Positions 23,601 through 35,216 of a stretch of DNA of 63,904 nt are shown here, piece by piece. The position numbers were made by a program, and so were the translations under genes. Under the pieces are notes generated by a model. That model had not been told where the DNA came from, searched no databases, and saw only the letters and a list, made by a program, of their open reading frames with translations. The first letter of the stretch is position 1; each line of letters begins with the position of its first letter. The stretch is from Paraphysomonas bandaiensis (Eukaryota > Chrysophyceae): assembly GCA_965644295.1 (NCBI GenBank), contig CBFFRP010000533.1:1-63904 (forward strand). Direction: 5' to 3'.

Positions 23601-26600
23601 CCTAGCAGAGTATGCTGGTTGTCCTTGCAAAGCATGTGATGAACCCTAGCAGAGTATGCTGGTTGTCCTAGCAAAGCATGTGATGAACCCTAGCAGAGTA
23701 TGCTGGTTGTCCTTGCAAAGCATGTGATGAACCCTAGCAGAGTATGCGGGTTGTCCTTGCAAAGCATGTGATGAACCCTAGCAGAGTATGCTGGTTGTCC
23801 TAGCAAAGCATGTGATGAACCCTAGCAGAGTATGCTGGTTGTCCTAGCAAAGCATGTGATGAACCCTAGCAGAGTATGCTGGTTGTTATTGCAAAGCATG
23901 TGATGAACCCTAGCAGAGTATGCGGGTTGTCCTTGCAAAGCATGTGATGAACCTTAGCAGAGTATGGTGGTTGTCCTAGCAAAGCATGTGATGAACCCTA
24001 GCAGAGTATGCTGGTTGTCCTAGCAAAGCATGTGATGAACCCTAGCAGAGTATGCTGGTTGTCCTAGCAAAGCATGTGATGAACCCTAGCAGAGTATGCT
24101 GGTTGTTATTGCAAAGCATGTGATGAACCCTAGCAGAGTATGCTGGTTGTCCTAGCAAAGCATGTGATGAACCCTAGCAGAGTATGCTGGTTGTTATTGC
24201 AAAGCATGTGATGAACCCTAGCAGAGTATGCGGGTTGTTATTGCAAAGCATGTGATGAACCCTAGCAGAGTATGCGGGTTGTCCTTGCAAAGCATGTGAT
24301 GAACCCTAGCAGAGTATGCGGGTTGTCCTTGCAAAGCATGTGATGAACCCTAGCAGAGTATGCTGATTGTCCTTGCAAAGCATGTGATGAACCCTTGCAG
24401 AGTATGCGGGTTGTCCTTGCAAAGCATGTGATGAACCCTAGCAGAGTATGCTGGTTGTCCTTGCAAAGCATGTGATGAACCCTAGCAGAGTATGCGGGTT
24501 ATCGTTGCAAAGCATGAGATGAACCCTAGCAGAGTATGCAGGTAGTCCTTGCAAAGCATGTGATGAACCCTAGCAGAGTATGCTGGTTATTGTTGCAGAG
24601 CATGTGATGAATCCTAGCAGAGTATGCAGGTAGTCCTTGCAGAGCATGTGATGTACCCTAGCAGAGTATGCAGGTAGTCCTTGCAAAGCATGTGATGAAT
24701 CCTAGCAGAGTATGCAGGTAGTCCTTGCAAAGCATGAGATGAACCCTAGCAGAGTATGCTGGTTGTCCTAGCAAAGCATGTGATGAACCCTAGCAGAGTA
24801 TGCTGGTTGTTATTGCAAAGCATGTGATGAACCCTAGCAGAGTATGCTGGTTGTCCTAGCAAAGCATGTGATGAACCCTAGCAGAGTATGCTGGTTGTCC
24901 TAGCAAAGCATGTGATGAACCCTTGCAGAGTATGCTGGTTGTCCTTGCAAAGCATGTGATGAACCCTAGCAGAGTATGCTGGTTGTCCTTGCAAAGCATG
25001 TGATGAACCCTAGCAGAGTATGCTGGTTGTCCTAGCAAAGCATGTGATGAACCCTAGCAGAGTATGGTGGTTGTCCTAGCAAAGCATGTGATGAACCCTA
25101 GCAGAGTATGCAGGTTGTCCTAGCAAAGCATGTGATGAACCCTAGCAGAGTATGCTGGTTGTCCTAGCAAAGCATGTGATGAACCCTAGCAGAGTATGCT
25201 GGTTGTTATTGCAAAGCATGTGATGAACCCTAGCAGAGTATGCTGGTTGTCCTAGCAAAGCATGTGATGAACCCTAGCAGAGTATGCGGGTTGTCCTAGC
25301 AAAGCATGTGATGAACCCTAGCAGAGTATGCGGGTTGTTATTGCAAAGCATGTGATGAACCCTAGCAGAGTATGCTGGTTGTCCTAGCAAAGCATGTGAT
25401 GAACCCTAGCAGAGTATGCTGGTTGTTATTGCAAAGCATGTGATGAACCCTAGCAGAGTATGCTGGTTGTTATTGCAAAGCATGTGATGAACCCTAGCAG
25501 AGTATGCTGGTTGTCCTAGCAAAGCATGTGATGAACCCTAGCAGAGTATGCTGGTTGTCCTAGCAAAGCATGTGATGAACCCTAGCAGAGTATGCTGGTT
25601 GTCCTAGCAAAGCATGTGATGAACCCTAGCAGAGTATGCTGGTTGTCCTTGCAAAGCATGTGATGAACCATAGCAGAGTATGCTGGTTGTCCTAGCAAAG
25701 CATGTGATGAACCCTAGCAGAGTATGCTGGTTGTCCTAGCAAAGCATGTGATGAACCCTAGCAGAGTATGCGGGTTGTCCTTGCAAAGCATGTGATGAAC
25801 CCTAGCAGAGTATGCTGGTTGTCCTAGCAAAGCATGTGATGAACCCTAGCAGAGTATGCTGGTTGTCCTAGCAAAGCATGTGATGAACCCTAGCAGAGTA
25901 TGCTGGTTGTTATTGCAAAGCATGTGATGAACCCTAGCAGAGTATGCGGGTTGTCCTTGCAAAGCATGTGATGAACCTTAGCAGAGTATGGTGGTTGTCC
26001 TAGCAAAGCATGTGATGAACCCTAGCAGAGTATGCTGGTTGTCCTAGCAAAGCATGTGATGAACCCTAGCAGAGTATGCTGGTTGTTATTGCAAAGCATG
26101 TGATGAACCCTAGCAGAGTATGCTGGTTGTCCTAGCAAAGCATGTGATGAACCCTAGCAGAGTATGCTGGTTGTCCTAGCAAAGCATGTGATGAACCCTA
26201 GCAGAGTATGCGGGTTGTTATTGCAAAGCATGTGATGAACCCTAGCAGAGTATGCGGGTTGTCCTTGCAAAGCATGTGATGAACCCTAGCAGAGTATGCG
26301 GGTTGTCCTTGCAAAGCATGTGATGAACCCTAGCAGAGTATGCTGGTTGTCCTTGCAAAGCATGTGATGAACCCTTGCAGAGTATGCGGGTTGTCCTTGC
26401 AAAGCATGTGATGAACCCTAGCAGAGTATGCTGGTTGTCCTTGCAAAGCATGTGATGAACCCTAGCAGAGTATGCGGGTTATCGTTGCAAAGCATGAGAT
26501 GAACCCTAGCAGAGTATGCAGGTAGTCCTTGCAAAGCATGTGATGAACCCTAGCAGAGTATGCTGGTTATTGTTGCAGAGCATGTGATGAATCCTAGCAG

Positions 26601-29600
26601 AGTATGCTGGTTGTTATTGCAAAGCATGTGATGAACCCTAGCAGAGTATGCTGGTTATCGTTGCAAAGCATGTGATGAACCCTAGCAGAGTATGCGGGTT
26701 ATCGTTGCAAAGCATGAGATGAACCCTAGCAGAGTATGCAGGTAGTCCTTGCAAAGCATGTGATGAACCTTAGCAGATTATGGTGGTTGTCCTAGCAAAG
26801 CATGAGATGAACCCTAGCAGAGTATGCTGGTTGTCCTAGCAAAGCATGTGATGAACCCTAGCAGAGTATGCAGGTAGTCCTTGCAAAGCATGAGATGAAC
26901 CCTAGCAGAGTATGCTGGTTGTCCTTGCAGAGCATGTGATGAATCCTAGCAGAGTATGCAGGTAGTCCTTGCAAAGCATGTGATGAATCCTAGCAGAGTA
27001 TGCAGGTAGTCCTTGCAAAGCATGAGATGAACCCTAGCAGAGTATGCTGGTTGTCCTAGCAAAGCATGTGATGAACCCTAGCAGAGTATGCTGATTGTCT
27101 TTGCAAATCATGTGATGAACCCTAGCAGAGTATGCTGGTTGTCCTTGCAAAGCATGTGATGAACCCTAGCAGAGTATGCTGGTTATCGTTGCAAAGCATG
27201 TGATGAACCCTAGCAGAGTATGCGGGTTATCGTTGCAAAGCATGAGATGAACCCTAGCAGAGTATGCAGGTAGTCCTTGCAAAGCATGTGATGAACCTTA
27301 GCAGATTATGGTGGTTGTCCTAGCAAAGCATGAGATGAACCCTAGCAGAGTATGCTGGTTGTCCTAGCAAAGCATGTGATGAACCCTAGCAGAGTATGCA
27401 GGTAGTCCTTGCAAAGCATGAGATGAACCCTAGCAGAGTATGCAGGTAGTCCTTGCAGAGCATGTGATGAATCCTAGCAGAGTATGCAGGTAGTCCTTGC
27501 AAAGCATGTGATGAATCCTAGCAGAGTATGCAGGTAGTCCTTGCAAAGCATGAGATGAACCCTAGCAGAGTATGCTGGTTGTCCTAGCAAAGCATGTGAT
27601 GAACCCTAGCAGAGTATGCTGATTGTCCTTGCAAATCATGTGATGAACCCTAGCAGAGTATGCTGGTTGTCCTTGCAAAGCATGTGATGAACCCTAGCAG
27701 AGTATGCGGGTTGTCCTTGCAAAGCATGTGATGAACCCTAGCAGAGTATGCGGGTTGTCCTTGCAAAGCATGTGATGAATCCTAGCAGAGTATGCTGGTT
27801 GTCCTTGCAAAGCATGTGATGAACCCTTGCAGAGTATGCGGGTTGTCCTTGCAAAGCATGTGATGAACCCTAGCAGAGTATGCTGGTTGTCCTTGCAAAG
27901 CATGTGATGAACCCTAGCAGAGTATGCAGGTAGTCCTTGCAAAGCATGAGATGAACCCTAGCAGAGTATGCAGGTAGTCCTTGCAAAGCATGTGATGAAC
28001 CCTAGCAGAGTATGCTGGTTATTGTTGCAGAGCATGTGATGAATCCTAGCAGAGTATGCAGGTAGTCCTTGCAGAGCATGTGATGTACCCTAGCAGAGTA
28101 TGCAGGTAGTCCTTGCAAAGCATGTGATGAATCCTAGCAGAGTATGCAGGTAGTCCTTGCAAAGCATGAGATGAACCCTAGCAGAGTATGCTGGTTGTCC
28201 TAGCAAAGCATGTGATGAACCCTAGCAGAGTATGCTGATTGTCCTTGCAAATCATGTGATGAACCCTAGCAGAGTATGCTGGTTGTTATTGCAAAGCATG
28301 TGATGAACCCTAGCAGAGTATGCTGGTTATCGTTGCAAAGCATGTGATGAACCCTAGCAGAGTATGCGGGTTATCGTTGCAAAGCATGAGATGAACCCTA
28401 GCAGAGTATGCAGGTAGTCCTTGCAAAGCATGTGATGAACCTTAGCAGATTATGGTGGTTGTCCTAGCAAAGCATGAGATGAACCCTAGCAGAGTATGCT
28501 GGTTGTCCTAGCAAAGCATGTGATGAACCCTAGCAGAGTATGCAGGTAGTCCTTGCAAAGCATGAGATGAACCCTAGCAGAGTATGCAGGTAGTCCTTGC
28601 AGAGCATGTGATGAATCCTAGCAGAGTATGCAGGTAGTCCTTGCAAAGCATGTGATGAATCCTAGCAGAGTATGCAGGTAGTCCTTGCAAAGCATGAGAT
28701 GAACCCTAGCAGAGTATGCTGGTTGTCCTAGCAAAGCATGTGATGAACCCTAGCAGAGTATGCTGATTGTCCTTGCAAAGCATGTGATGAACCCTAGCAG
28801 AGTATGCTGGTTATTGTTGCAGAGCATGTGATGAATCCTAGCAGAGTATGCAGGTAGTCCTTGCAGAGCATGTGATGTACCCTAGCAGAGTATGCAGGTA
28901 GTCCTTGCAAAGCATGTGATGAATCCTAGCAGAGTATGCAGGTAGTCCTTGCAAAGCATGAGATGAACCCTAGCAGAGTATGCTGGTTGTCCTAGCAAAG
29001 CATGTGATGAACCCTAGCAGAGTATGCTGATTGTCCTTGCAAATCATGTGATGAACCCTAGCAGAGTATGCTGGTTGTTATTGCAAAGCATGTGATGAAC
29101 CCTAGCAGAGTATGCTGGTTATCGTTGCAAAGCATGTGATGAACCCTAGCAGAGTATGCGGGTTATCGTTGCAAAGCATGAGATGAACCCTAGCAGAGTA
29201 TGCAGGTAGTCCTTGCAAAGCATGTGATGAACCTTAGCAGATTATGGTGGTTGTCCTAGCAAAGCATGAGATGAACCCTAGCAGAGTATGCTGGTTGTCC
29301 TAGCAAAGCATGTGATGAACCCTAGCAGAGTATGCAGGTAGTCCTTGCAAAGCATGAGATGAACCCTAGCAGAGTATGCAGGTAGTCCTTGCAGAGCATG
29401 TGATGAATCCTAGCAGAGTATGCAGGTAGTCCTTGCAAAGCATGTGATGAATCCTAGCAGAGTATGCAGGTAGTCCTTGCAAAGCATGAGATGAACCCTA
29501 GCAGAGTATGCTGGTTGTCCTAGCAAAGCATGTGATGAACCCTAGCAGAGTATGCTGATTGTCCTTGCAAATCATGTGATGAACCCTAGCAGAGTATGCT

Positions 29601-29872
29601 GGTTGTCCTTGCAAAGCATGTGATGAACCCTAGCAGAGTATGCTGGTTGTCCTTGCAAAGCATGTGATGAACCCTAGCAGAGTATGCTGGTTGTCCTTGC
29701 AAAGCATGTGATGAACCCTAGCAGAGTATGCTGGTTGTCCTAGCAAAGCATGTGATGAACCCTAGCAGAGTATGCGGGTTGTCCTTGCAAAGCATGTGAT
29801 GAACGCTAGCAGAGTATGCTGGTTGTCCTAGCAAAGCATGTGATGAACCCTAGCAGAGTATGCGGGTTATCG
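17661..29872 (+). repeat. 44-bp satellite array, about 277 copies
   Basis: A continuous 12.2-kb head-to-tail array of a 44-bp unit. Each unit consists of two diverged 22-bp halves that both begin CCTAGCARAGYATG; the first half continues CTGGTTGT and the second TGATGAAC. Variants fall mainly at the GTCCTAG / GTTATTG / GTCCTTG / ATCGTTG position and at CTGG / CGGG / CAGG. Single-variant markers recur at multiples of 44 bp (572, 660, 1144 and 1980 bp), showing higher-order repeats. The right third (24.5-29.6 kb) is more diverged, with CAGGTAGTCC and GAGATGAAC variants. Three units are needed to restore a reading frame, so the short open frames inside are incidental. Confidence 0.98.
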
Positions 29873-30856
29873 TGAGTGTTTGCCCTCCGAATGTAGGCGA
29901 ACAGGGATGGAGCTGTAGAACCCCTTTAGGTTTTGGCACAACTAATCATTGATGTTCATCATATGCATCTGATAGCTGTATGTATTCTGTAACCAACTCA
30001 GTACCAATATATACATATAATACAGGGATATTATTATGAGTGCGCACTTTCAAGCGTCTTCTTTCTTCATTTTATATTGCTCGATATTCACACTAGTTGG
30101 CCAAAGGTAAAATAAGTAGTTGTGAAAAGCATTACAAGCACAAGGCACTTCAGTGAGCAGATAGGTATCGGACCTGACAGAAGCAGTATTAGTAGTGATT
30201 ACATTTGATGATAGGAGCGGCAACGCTCAAGCAATTCTCGTAGCGTTAAATAGTAGGATGTAAGAGTTTACACGAGCTAGTAAATGGTAGATGCTTATCT
30301 AGCTTGACTAGTTTTCAACTAGCTACCAAGCTGGTGCAGATTATTAACGCCTGTTGCTAAAAATAAGACTTTTAATATATGTGAGTGGAGTAGGTCAATC
30401 TTTCTACAGGAAATACATCCCTACAGTTTCTTACTTCAATATATATACATAAATCGCGTATGTACATACTAGACACTAGACATTGAGTGTGATGTCCTTG
30501 AACTGGAAACTGGGGAACCGGAGAAGAGCATAATGCGATTCTCATCAGACAGATGAGATATAATCCTAACTTGTATTGCGTACTGATTATGCGACGCAAA
30601 GGAGCATTGCACTCTTGCCCAGACAGATTCAGTAATATAGCTTATTAATTAGAATATTGCATGCATAATCTTCGGTTCCTATGTATAAGTGAGTTTACTA
30701 TTGTCAATATATATACACAGCTGGAATGAGCAGCTGGATGAACTCATAACGAGAGCCAAAAACCCACAGAATAACAGGCGGGGTGCGTGCATCAATAAAT
30801 CTATATAAAATCTTCTCGATAACTTCGATTAGACATTACACGAGCAATAGGGCAGT
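29873..30856. other. Spacer right of the satellite
   Basis: Unique AT-rich sequence containing one diverged copy of dispersed repeat family A (30205-30380). No gene recognised; small open frames lack domains. Confidence 0.5.
30205..30380 (+). repeat. Dispersed repeat family A, copy 2 (diverged)
   Basis: Contains TCGTAGCGTTAAATAGTAGGA, the ACTAG/CTAGCTACCAAGCTGGT block and the terminal TTGCTAAAAATAAGAC. Confidence 0.65.
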
Positions 30857-31507
30857 CTAAGAAGATGATACAGCACCTTGCAGCTGAAGATACTCCGTAT
30901 GTGAAAGTCTCTCTTTCGAAGATTGATACCTGGTCAGACTAATGGACTGCAGTAATGTAGGGGTTACCCTTCCTTTGTATCCAGCCTTTCGCACTAAAGA
31001 CTCGATTGCCTGCTCCTGATTCCAACCTTGCTCTGAGGCAACCTCGGGAAGGTACGTGGCAGAGTACCGCTTCCTGTCGTTCTCAAACTCAATAATGATG
31101 CCATGTACACCAACCTGTTGAAAAAATGACGAAGTAAGAAATAAGACTTCATTCCTCACCTCCCAATCAAGGTAATTAGATGCACTTTCATATTTCACAA
31201 GAAGCGATACACACACCTCTAGATGCGACATCTCCTGCTCCTGTAATGGGGAAAACCTGCTGTCCCTAAAAGCACTGGACATAACGAAATACGACATATC
31301 CTCCAGTGGTCTTGCAGAGAGAGTCCCAATACATCCTCTGAGACTCTTTCCTCTACGATCGATAGTGTTGAGTGTAATAAACATGGGACAGTTCACTCCT
31401 TTGGGGAATGGAAAATCTGGCTCTCTTTGTCCCTTAAAGTGAGCATGAAGGACATCAAAACAATAGATACACATCTCTACACTTGCTGAAGGGTTATCGG
31501 TATCCAT
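30857..31507 (-). CDS. AMMECR1: AMMECR1 family protein
   Basis: The whole span is open, but an in-frame 45-nt GT-AG intron (31115-31159) should be removed: it interrupts the conserved LDWEVGVHGI motif. The spliced product is about 201 aa, the usual size of the AMMECR1 domain. The family hallmark LRGCIGT is present, along with SAFRDSRFSPL, YLPEVA.EQGW and SLVRKAGYKG. The domain is conserved from archaea to man; its biochemical role is uncertain and the conserved pocket suggests an enzyme. Start at 31507. It diverges from the NF-YB gene. Confidence 0.95.
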   Translation of the reverse strand: MDTDNPSASVEMCIYCFDVLHAHFKGQREPDFPFPKGVNCPMFITLNTIDRRGKSLRGCIGTLSARPLEDMSYFVMSSAFRDSRFSPLQEQEMSHLEVCVSLLVKYESASNYLDWEVRNEVLFLTSSFFQQVGVHGIIIEFENDRKRYSATYLPEVASEQGWNQEQAIESLVRKAGYKGRVTPTLLQSISLTRYQSSKERLSHTEYLQLQGAVSSS

Positions 31508-32130
31508 ATTTGCTGTTGACTGTTAATATTATTCTATATGCTCGATGTGCATGTGTATGTATATGTCAACACAGGCAGCCATATCATACACAGTCCATAG
31601 TGTAGACTACACACACTGTACATACATACACAGTACATACAACAGTGCGTTGAGAGGTACAGTACTACGAATGTATAGGAAGATGTATGTACATGTATGG
31701 GGTCGTTTCAATGATGTCTTGTTCCCACAATTCTACTGTATGTTCTTCATATATTTCGGGATTTTTCTTGGCGAACCATCGAAATATACCAGAAAATACT
31801 GTGTCGAAATATACCAGAAGTATTTTTTTGTTGAAAAAATCAGGCATTTTAAGTATATACAAAATATATTTTTCAAAATAGTGGCGATATTTAAATCAGA
31901 AGATCCAGCCAATCGGATGGATGGAATAAGCCTGGAATGTGTGGGACAGGTCGACATACTTCATACAGCAGTTGACTATACGTATAGCATAGCAGTATAC
32001 TGTACAGTGTGTATGTATGTATGTATACTCAGCAGATGATGCGGTAGATTCATACATAACAACACCCACTATTTCAAACTTGACCTCCTCATTACCATCA
32101 CCATCCTCTAATCAAGTCATACGATCTATA
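31508..32130. promoter_or_regulatory. Divergent spacer between AMMECR1 and NF-YB, with CCAAT box
   Basis: A 623-bp region between opposed starts. It holds an AGCCAATCGG box at 31907-31916, about 215 bp before the NF-YB start. It also holds a 16-bp direct repeat TCGAAATATACCAGAA at 31779-31794 and 31804-31819 (25-bp spacing). CCAAT is the site bound by the NF-Y complex. Confidence 0.45.
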
Positions 32131-32574
32131 ATGGAACAATATGAAGGATCAACTGAAGGTGATGTCCGTGAACAGGACAGACTGTTACCTATTGCTAACA
32201 TAGCCCGCATCATGAAGAAGGTGTTGCCTAATAATGGAAAAGTATCCAAAGAAGGGAAGGAAGTTGTACAAGAATGTGTATCAGAGTTTATCAGTTTTAT
32301 TACATCAGAAGCGAGTGAACGATGCGTGCATGAGAAAAGAAAAACTATCAATGGCGATGATGTGATTTGGGCAATGAATACTTTGGGATTTGATGCGTAT
32401 GTTGAGCCTATGGCAGTATACTTGGGAAAATACAGAGAATCTATCAAATTAGAAATGCCGGAAAAGCGTCAAAAGACTGGTAGACCTCGTGCTGAGTCAA
32501 ATCAAGAAAGTGGGACTGAAGTGTCCGCTGAAGCCCCAGCGCCTGCTACTGAAGGTGAAAAGGCCACTATATAA
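32131..32574 (+). CDS. NFYB: NF-Y subunit B (CCAAT-binding histone-fold protein)
   Basis: 147 aa, no intron seen. Residues about 13-105 are the HAP3/NF-YB histone fold: [71 protein letters not shown] and [14 protein letters not shown]. It pairs with NF-YC and recruits NF-YA to bind CCAAT promoters. The C-terminal 40 residues are polar and Glu-rich, without a known fold. The start at 32131 was chosen because the upstream in-frame Met at 32017 lies in low-complexity TATG sequence, and the short N-terminus matches the family. Confidence 0.96.
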   Translation: MEQYEGSTEGDVREQDRLLPIANIARIMKKVLPNNGKVSKEGKEVVQECVSEFISFITSEASERCVHEKRKTINGDDVIWAMNTLGFDAYVEPMAVYLGKYRESIKLEMPEKRQKTGRPRAESNQESGTEVSAEAPAPATEGEKATI

Positions 32575-33690
32575 TACGTGTAGTACATTGTTTTTCCCTG
32601 TACAGCCACCTTCTTGACTTTGTGGGGCTTGACTTGTGTTGAATTTTTAAGTTTGTCCGGGTTGGTGCTTTTCCTGCAACGTCAGATTTGCTTCATATGT
32701 GACCCCTACCCGAGTTGTAGGAGTTAGGAATTATAGTTGTTTTGACCCTTTAGTATATTAGGTTTTAAGTAACGAAAATGTTACCTCATTTACTATTTAT
32801 CTGTTTTGCGATAGATCTTACTATTTTTCTTTGTCGATGGATAGACCTTGCTACTCACTCTCGTTGAGTTTCTTCGTCGTAAATATCACATTGTACTGCT
32901 TGCAGTGCACTCTAGTCAAAACTAATATTAAGTAAAACTGAAAGTAACGACGTATAGTAACTGTATAAGATTTAATATTCAAAGGGTAATAACATGTGGC
33001 CATAGCTTAAAGCTGTGTTTGTTCAAGATGGAGACAATATGTACATGGTGATGGCTTAGTATAACTTGTGAATTCAGCAATCCTAATCCAGCTAATGCAA
33101 TTACAATTACCGGGAACTGGGCACCTATTAATGGCTTTTACTGGTACTAGATAGAATATGCTACAAAGAATTAGATATTTTTAAGAGATATATAGTATCT
33201 CCTCTATTCTCCGAAGAAACTCTAAACAATGTTCATGCAACTCAACAGCTACTTTGTGACAACTATGCGCATTATCAGAGGCAAATTTAAAGCTATAAGT
33301 GTTAGCAAATAGTTTTGTGAGGAATATCATACTCGGCAATTGAAGTGCCTGCTTCGTGATGCTTGCAGTCAACACATTCATTGCTCTATGTACGACACAT
33401 ATATCTATATGCTATGATAATAGCTGCCGAGACATTTTTCATAAATGCTATTATAATTTTCGGAAACTGGGAACCCATTAATAGGCCATTAATGGTTACC
33501 AGGCCTGCTACTATATGTCACAGTAAAAAACAATTCCTGTGCTCTACCGAAACATTGATATCTAGAATGAAAAGTATTTATTAGAAAGGTGCATTTGCCG
33601 TTATTGAAGTTACATAGAGTTGATGTGAAACAGTCTAAACTTGATGAAACGTTGATAATTTTGATTAAAGTTATCCTTACACAGCATTGA
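32575..33690. other. Spacer with small hAT-like remnants
   Basis: No gene recognised. It contains CATTAATGG-bearing fragments near 33105-33150 and the MITE at 33456-33507. Confidence 0.5.
33456..33507. mobile_element. Tiny hAT-like MITE
   Basis: The right end GGTTACCAGGCCTG and an ACCCATTAATAGG/CCATTAATGGT palindrome resemble the 68-bp element at 56114. Flanked by near-identical 8-bp duplications CTATTATA (33448-33455) and CTACTATA (33508-33515). Confidence 0.5.
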
Positions 33691-34175
33691 ATACGAACGA
33701 ATGATGCTAAATGTATATTTCTTGCGCCGGCAGAATTGTTCTCCTTGCGTAAAACACAAGCTGTTGCCTTGGCCTTTTCCTTGTGTGTTTGGAAGAAGGC
33801 GGATTCTCGTATCTCAGATACAGAGTTATGAGGTCGAAACGCATATAATATATAGGCAACAGATAACGTTCTTCCCACTAATAGTCGAGTGCTTGTGTGA
33901 TAAGTGTCACTTGTGTAGACGTCTCTTTGGTCCCTGACGAATAAATGGCCCACCTCAAGGGCATTCGGGGTATTGGGCTGCCCGATGTAGTCAATCATTT
34001 GGGAATGTGCCGGATAGAGTGGTTGCACCTTGGTGCTTGCGGTGACGCACAAGCAGCTTTAGTAGCGCAAAACAGTAGGATACCAGAGTTCAGCACTAGC
34101 TAGTTAAATGCTAGTTAAATTGTTTTGCTACACTAGCCCTGGCTCTTACAAGCCCATTGCTAATAATTAGACATT
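33690..34175 (+). repeat. Dispersed repeat family A, copy 3 (long)
   Basis: Aligns end to end with the minus-strand copy at 56270-56770. Both contain TTCTTCCCACT.ATAG, GTGTCACTTGTGTAGACGTC, CCTGACGAATAAA, GGGGTATTGGGCTGCC, GTTGCACCTTGGTGCTTGCG and the 3' end ATTGCTAATAAT. Both also share a degenerate FFPLI.ECLC...CHLCRRL peptide. 5' boundary approximate. Confidence 0.75.
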
Positions 34176-34359
34176 CAGTTATCTTATGATAGTAAAATAG
34201 TTGTCCAGGGAAGGATTGTGTAAGTAGTACAATATATTGTATTGTTGTAGTATGTATTATTCAAGTATTTCGACTGGAAATATTGAGCGGTTTACATTTG
34301 AAACAAAGCAAGTGTACAACAAAGCAAGGTATCTTTTTTTCGACGTAATCAATTTAGTG

Positions 34360-34500
34360 TAATTTCCTAGTCACACTGAAATTGGTGTAAAAACCTAGTC
34401 ATTAAATAATTAGATTATTAACTTTACAATGACTAGGCTGTAGGCTGACTAGGTTGACTAGGTTGACTAGGTGGAAGTGGGTATTCACCTAGTCAAACAG
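34360..34500. repeat. CTAGTC/GACTAG heptamer cluster
   Basis: At least seven CCTAGTC or GACTAGG motifs, including direct GACTAGGTT repeats (34450-34480) and an inverted pair CCTAGTCATT (34397-34406) / AATGACTAGG (near 34429-34438). Confidence 0.5.
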
Positions 34501-34619
34501 GGGAGCATACTGTAGCCAAATTCAAATGCTATATGCCTCACACTTCGTCAGGGTAAGGTTTACGTGTATGTTGAATTACATATCCGACTTCAAAACACTG
34601 AATTTATGAAATGAGAACA

Positions 34620-34680
34620 AGTACAGCATTAGTTCTGACTCTTACACGCCTATTGCTAATAATAAGACATTCACTACTAG
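34620..34680 (+). repeat. Dispersed repeat family A, 3'-end fragment
   Basis: TTAGTTCTGACTCTTACACG, then CCTATTGCTAATAATAAGACATTCACTAC. It matches copy 1 almost exactly but only over the last 55-60 bp. Confidence 0.8.
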
Positions 34681-34969
34681 AAGAAGTATATGCATTAATA
34701 ATTACAATTTTTCTATCGTAATAACAGAGATCTAAACTTTCAAAAACTCTCATATATAGGCAGATATATGATACATATGCAGATATTATCGAAACGGCCA
34801 ATATAATGTATTTACCGCCCCCCATTACTTTCCTTCGCATTCCTGGCTTATATTTTAAAGGGCTTTGAGCAGATATCCAGCGAGGTGAGCGAGATGAGCA
34901 TTTAAAATTCAAAATCCTTTGCTTTTAATAAAATTCATCACGATGATACACAAAGTATGCCTCAGTATC

Positions 34970-35216
34970 CTAGAAATTAGATGGGAATTGGCGGTAACAA
35001 TAATCACACTTCACACGTCCGGAGTGCATTTCTTTTCTATGCTGCTTCAATGCAACTTTAGTTGTAAATGATCTACGGCTTAGTGTGCTGTCAACTCGAT
35101 TCGAATACACTGCGACTGTATGCTGCTCTGACACACTTTTGGATGTATGCCCGGTAACATAAATCATATACGAAGTCATTGAAATACATTGTGTGAATAT
35201 GCTACCCTAACTCACA
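34970..35216 (-). pseudogene. Decayed zinc fingers downstream of the C2H2 gene
   Basis: After the stop of the C2H2 gene, finger-like sequence continues: SFTTKVALKQHRKEMHSGRV followed by KCDYCYRQF, preceded by SEQHTVAVYSNRVD, where the cysteines have been lost. It is open for 69 codons. It closely resembles the divergent fingers in the middle of the main gene, so it is a remnant tail of the same array. Confidence 0.65.

Noticed and set aside
24262-27942. 60-82-codon minus-strand frames (MLCKDNQHTLLGF type)
   Set aside because: Incidental frames through the 44-bp satellite. The unit is not a multiple of three and variants break the frame.
17661-29872. CRISPR-like array
   Set aside because: No unique spacers; both 22-bp halves are repeated and diverge gradually. 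This is a eukaryotic satellite.
31545-32039. 164-codon plus-strand frame upstream of NF-YB
   Set aside because: Low-complexity TATG sequence and the promoter spacer; no recognisable domain.
33489-34052. 187-codon minus-strand frame
   Set aside because: Runs antisense through dispersed repeat A and unique spacer, with no domain or splice support.
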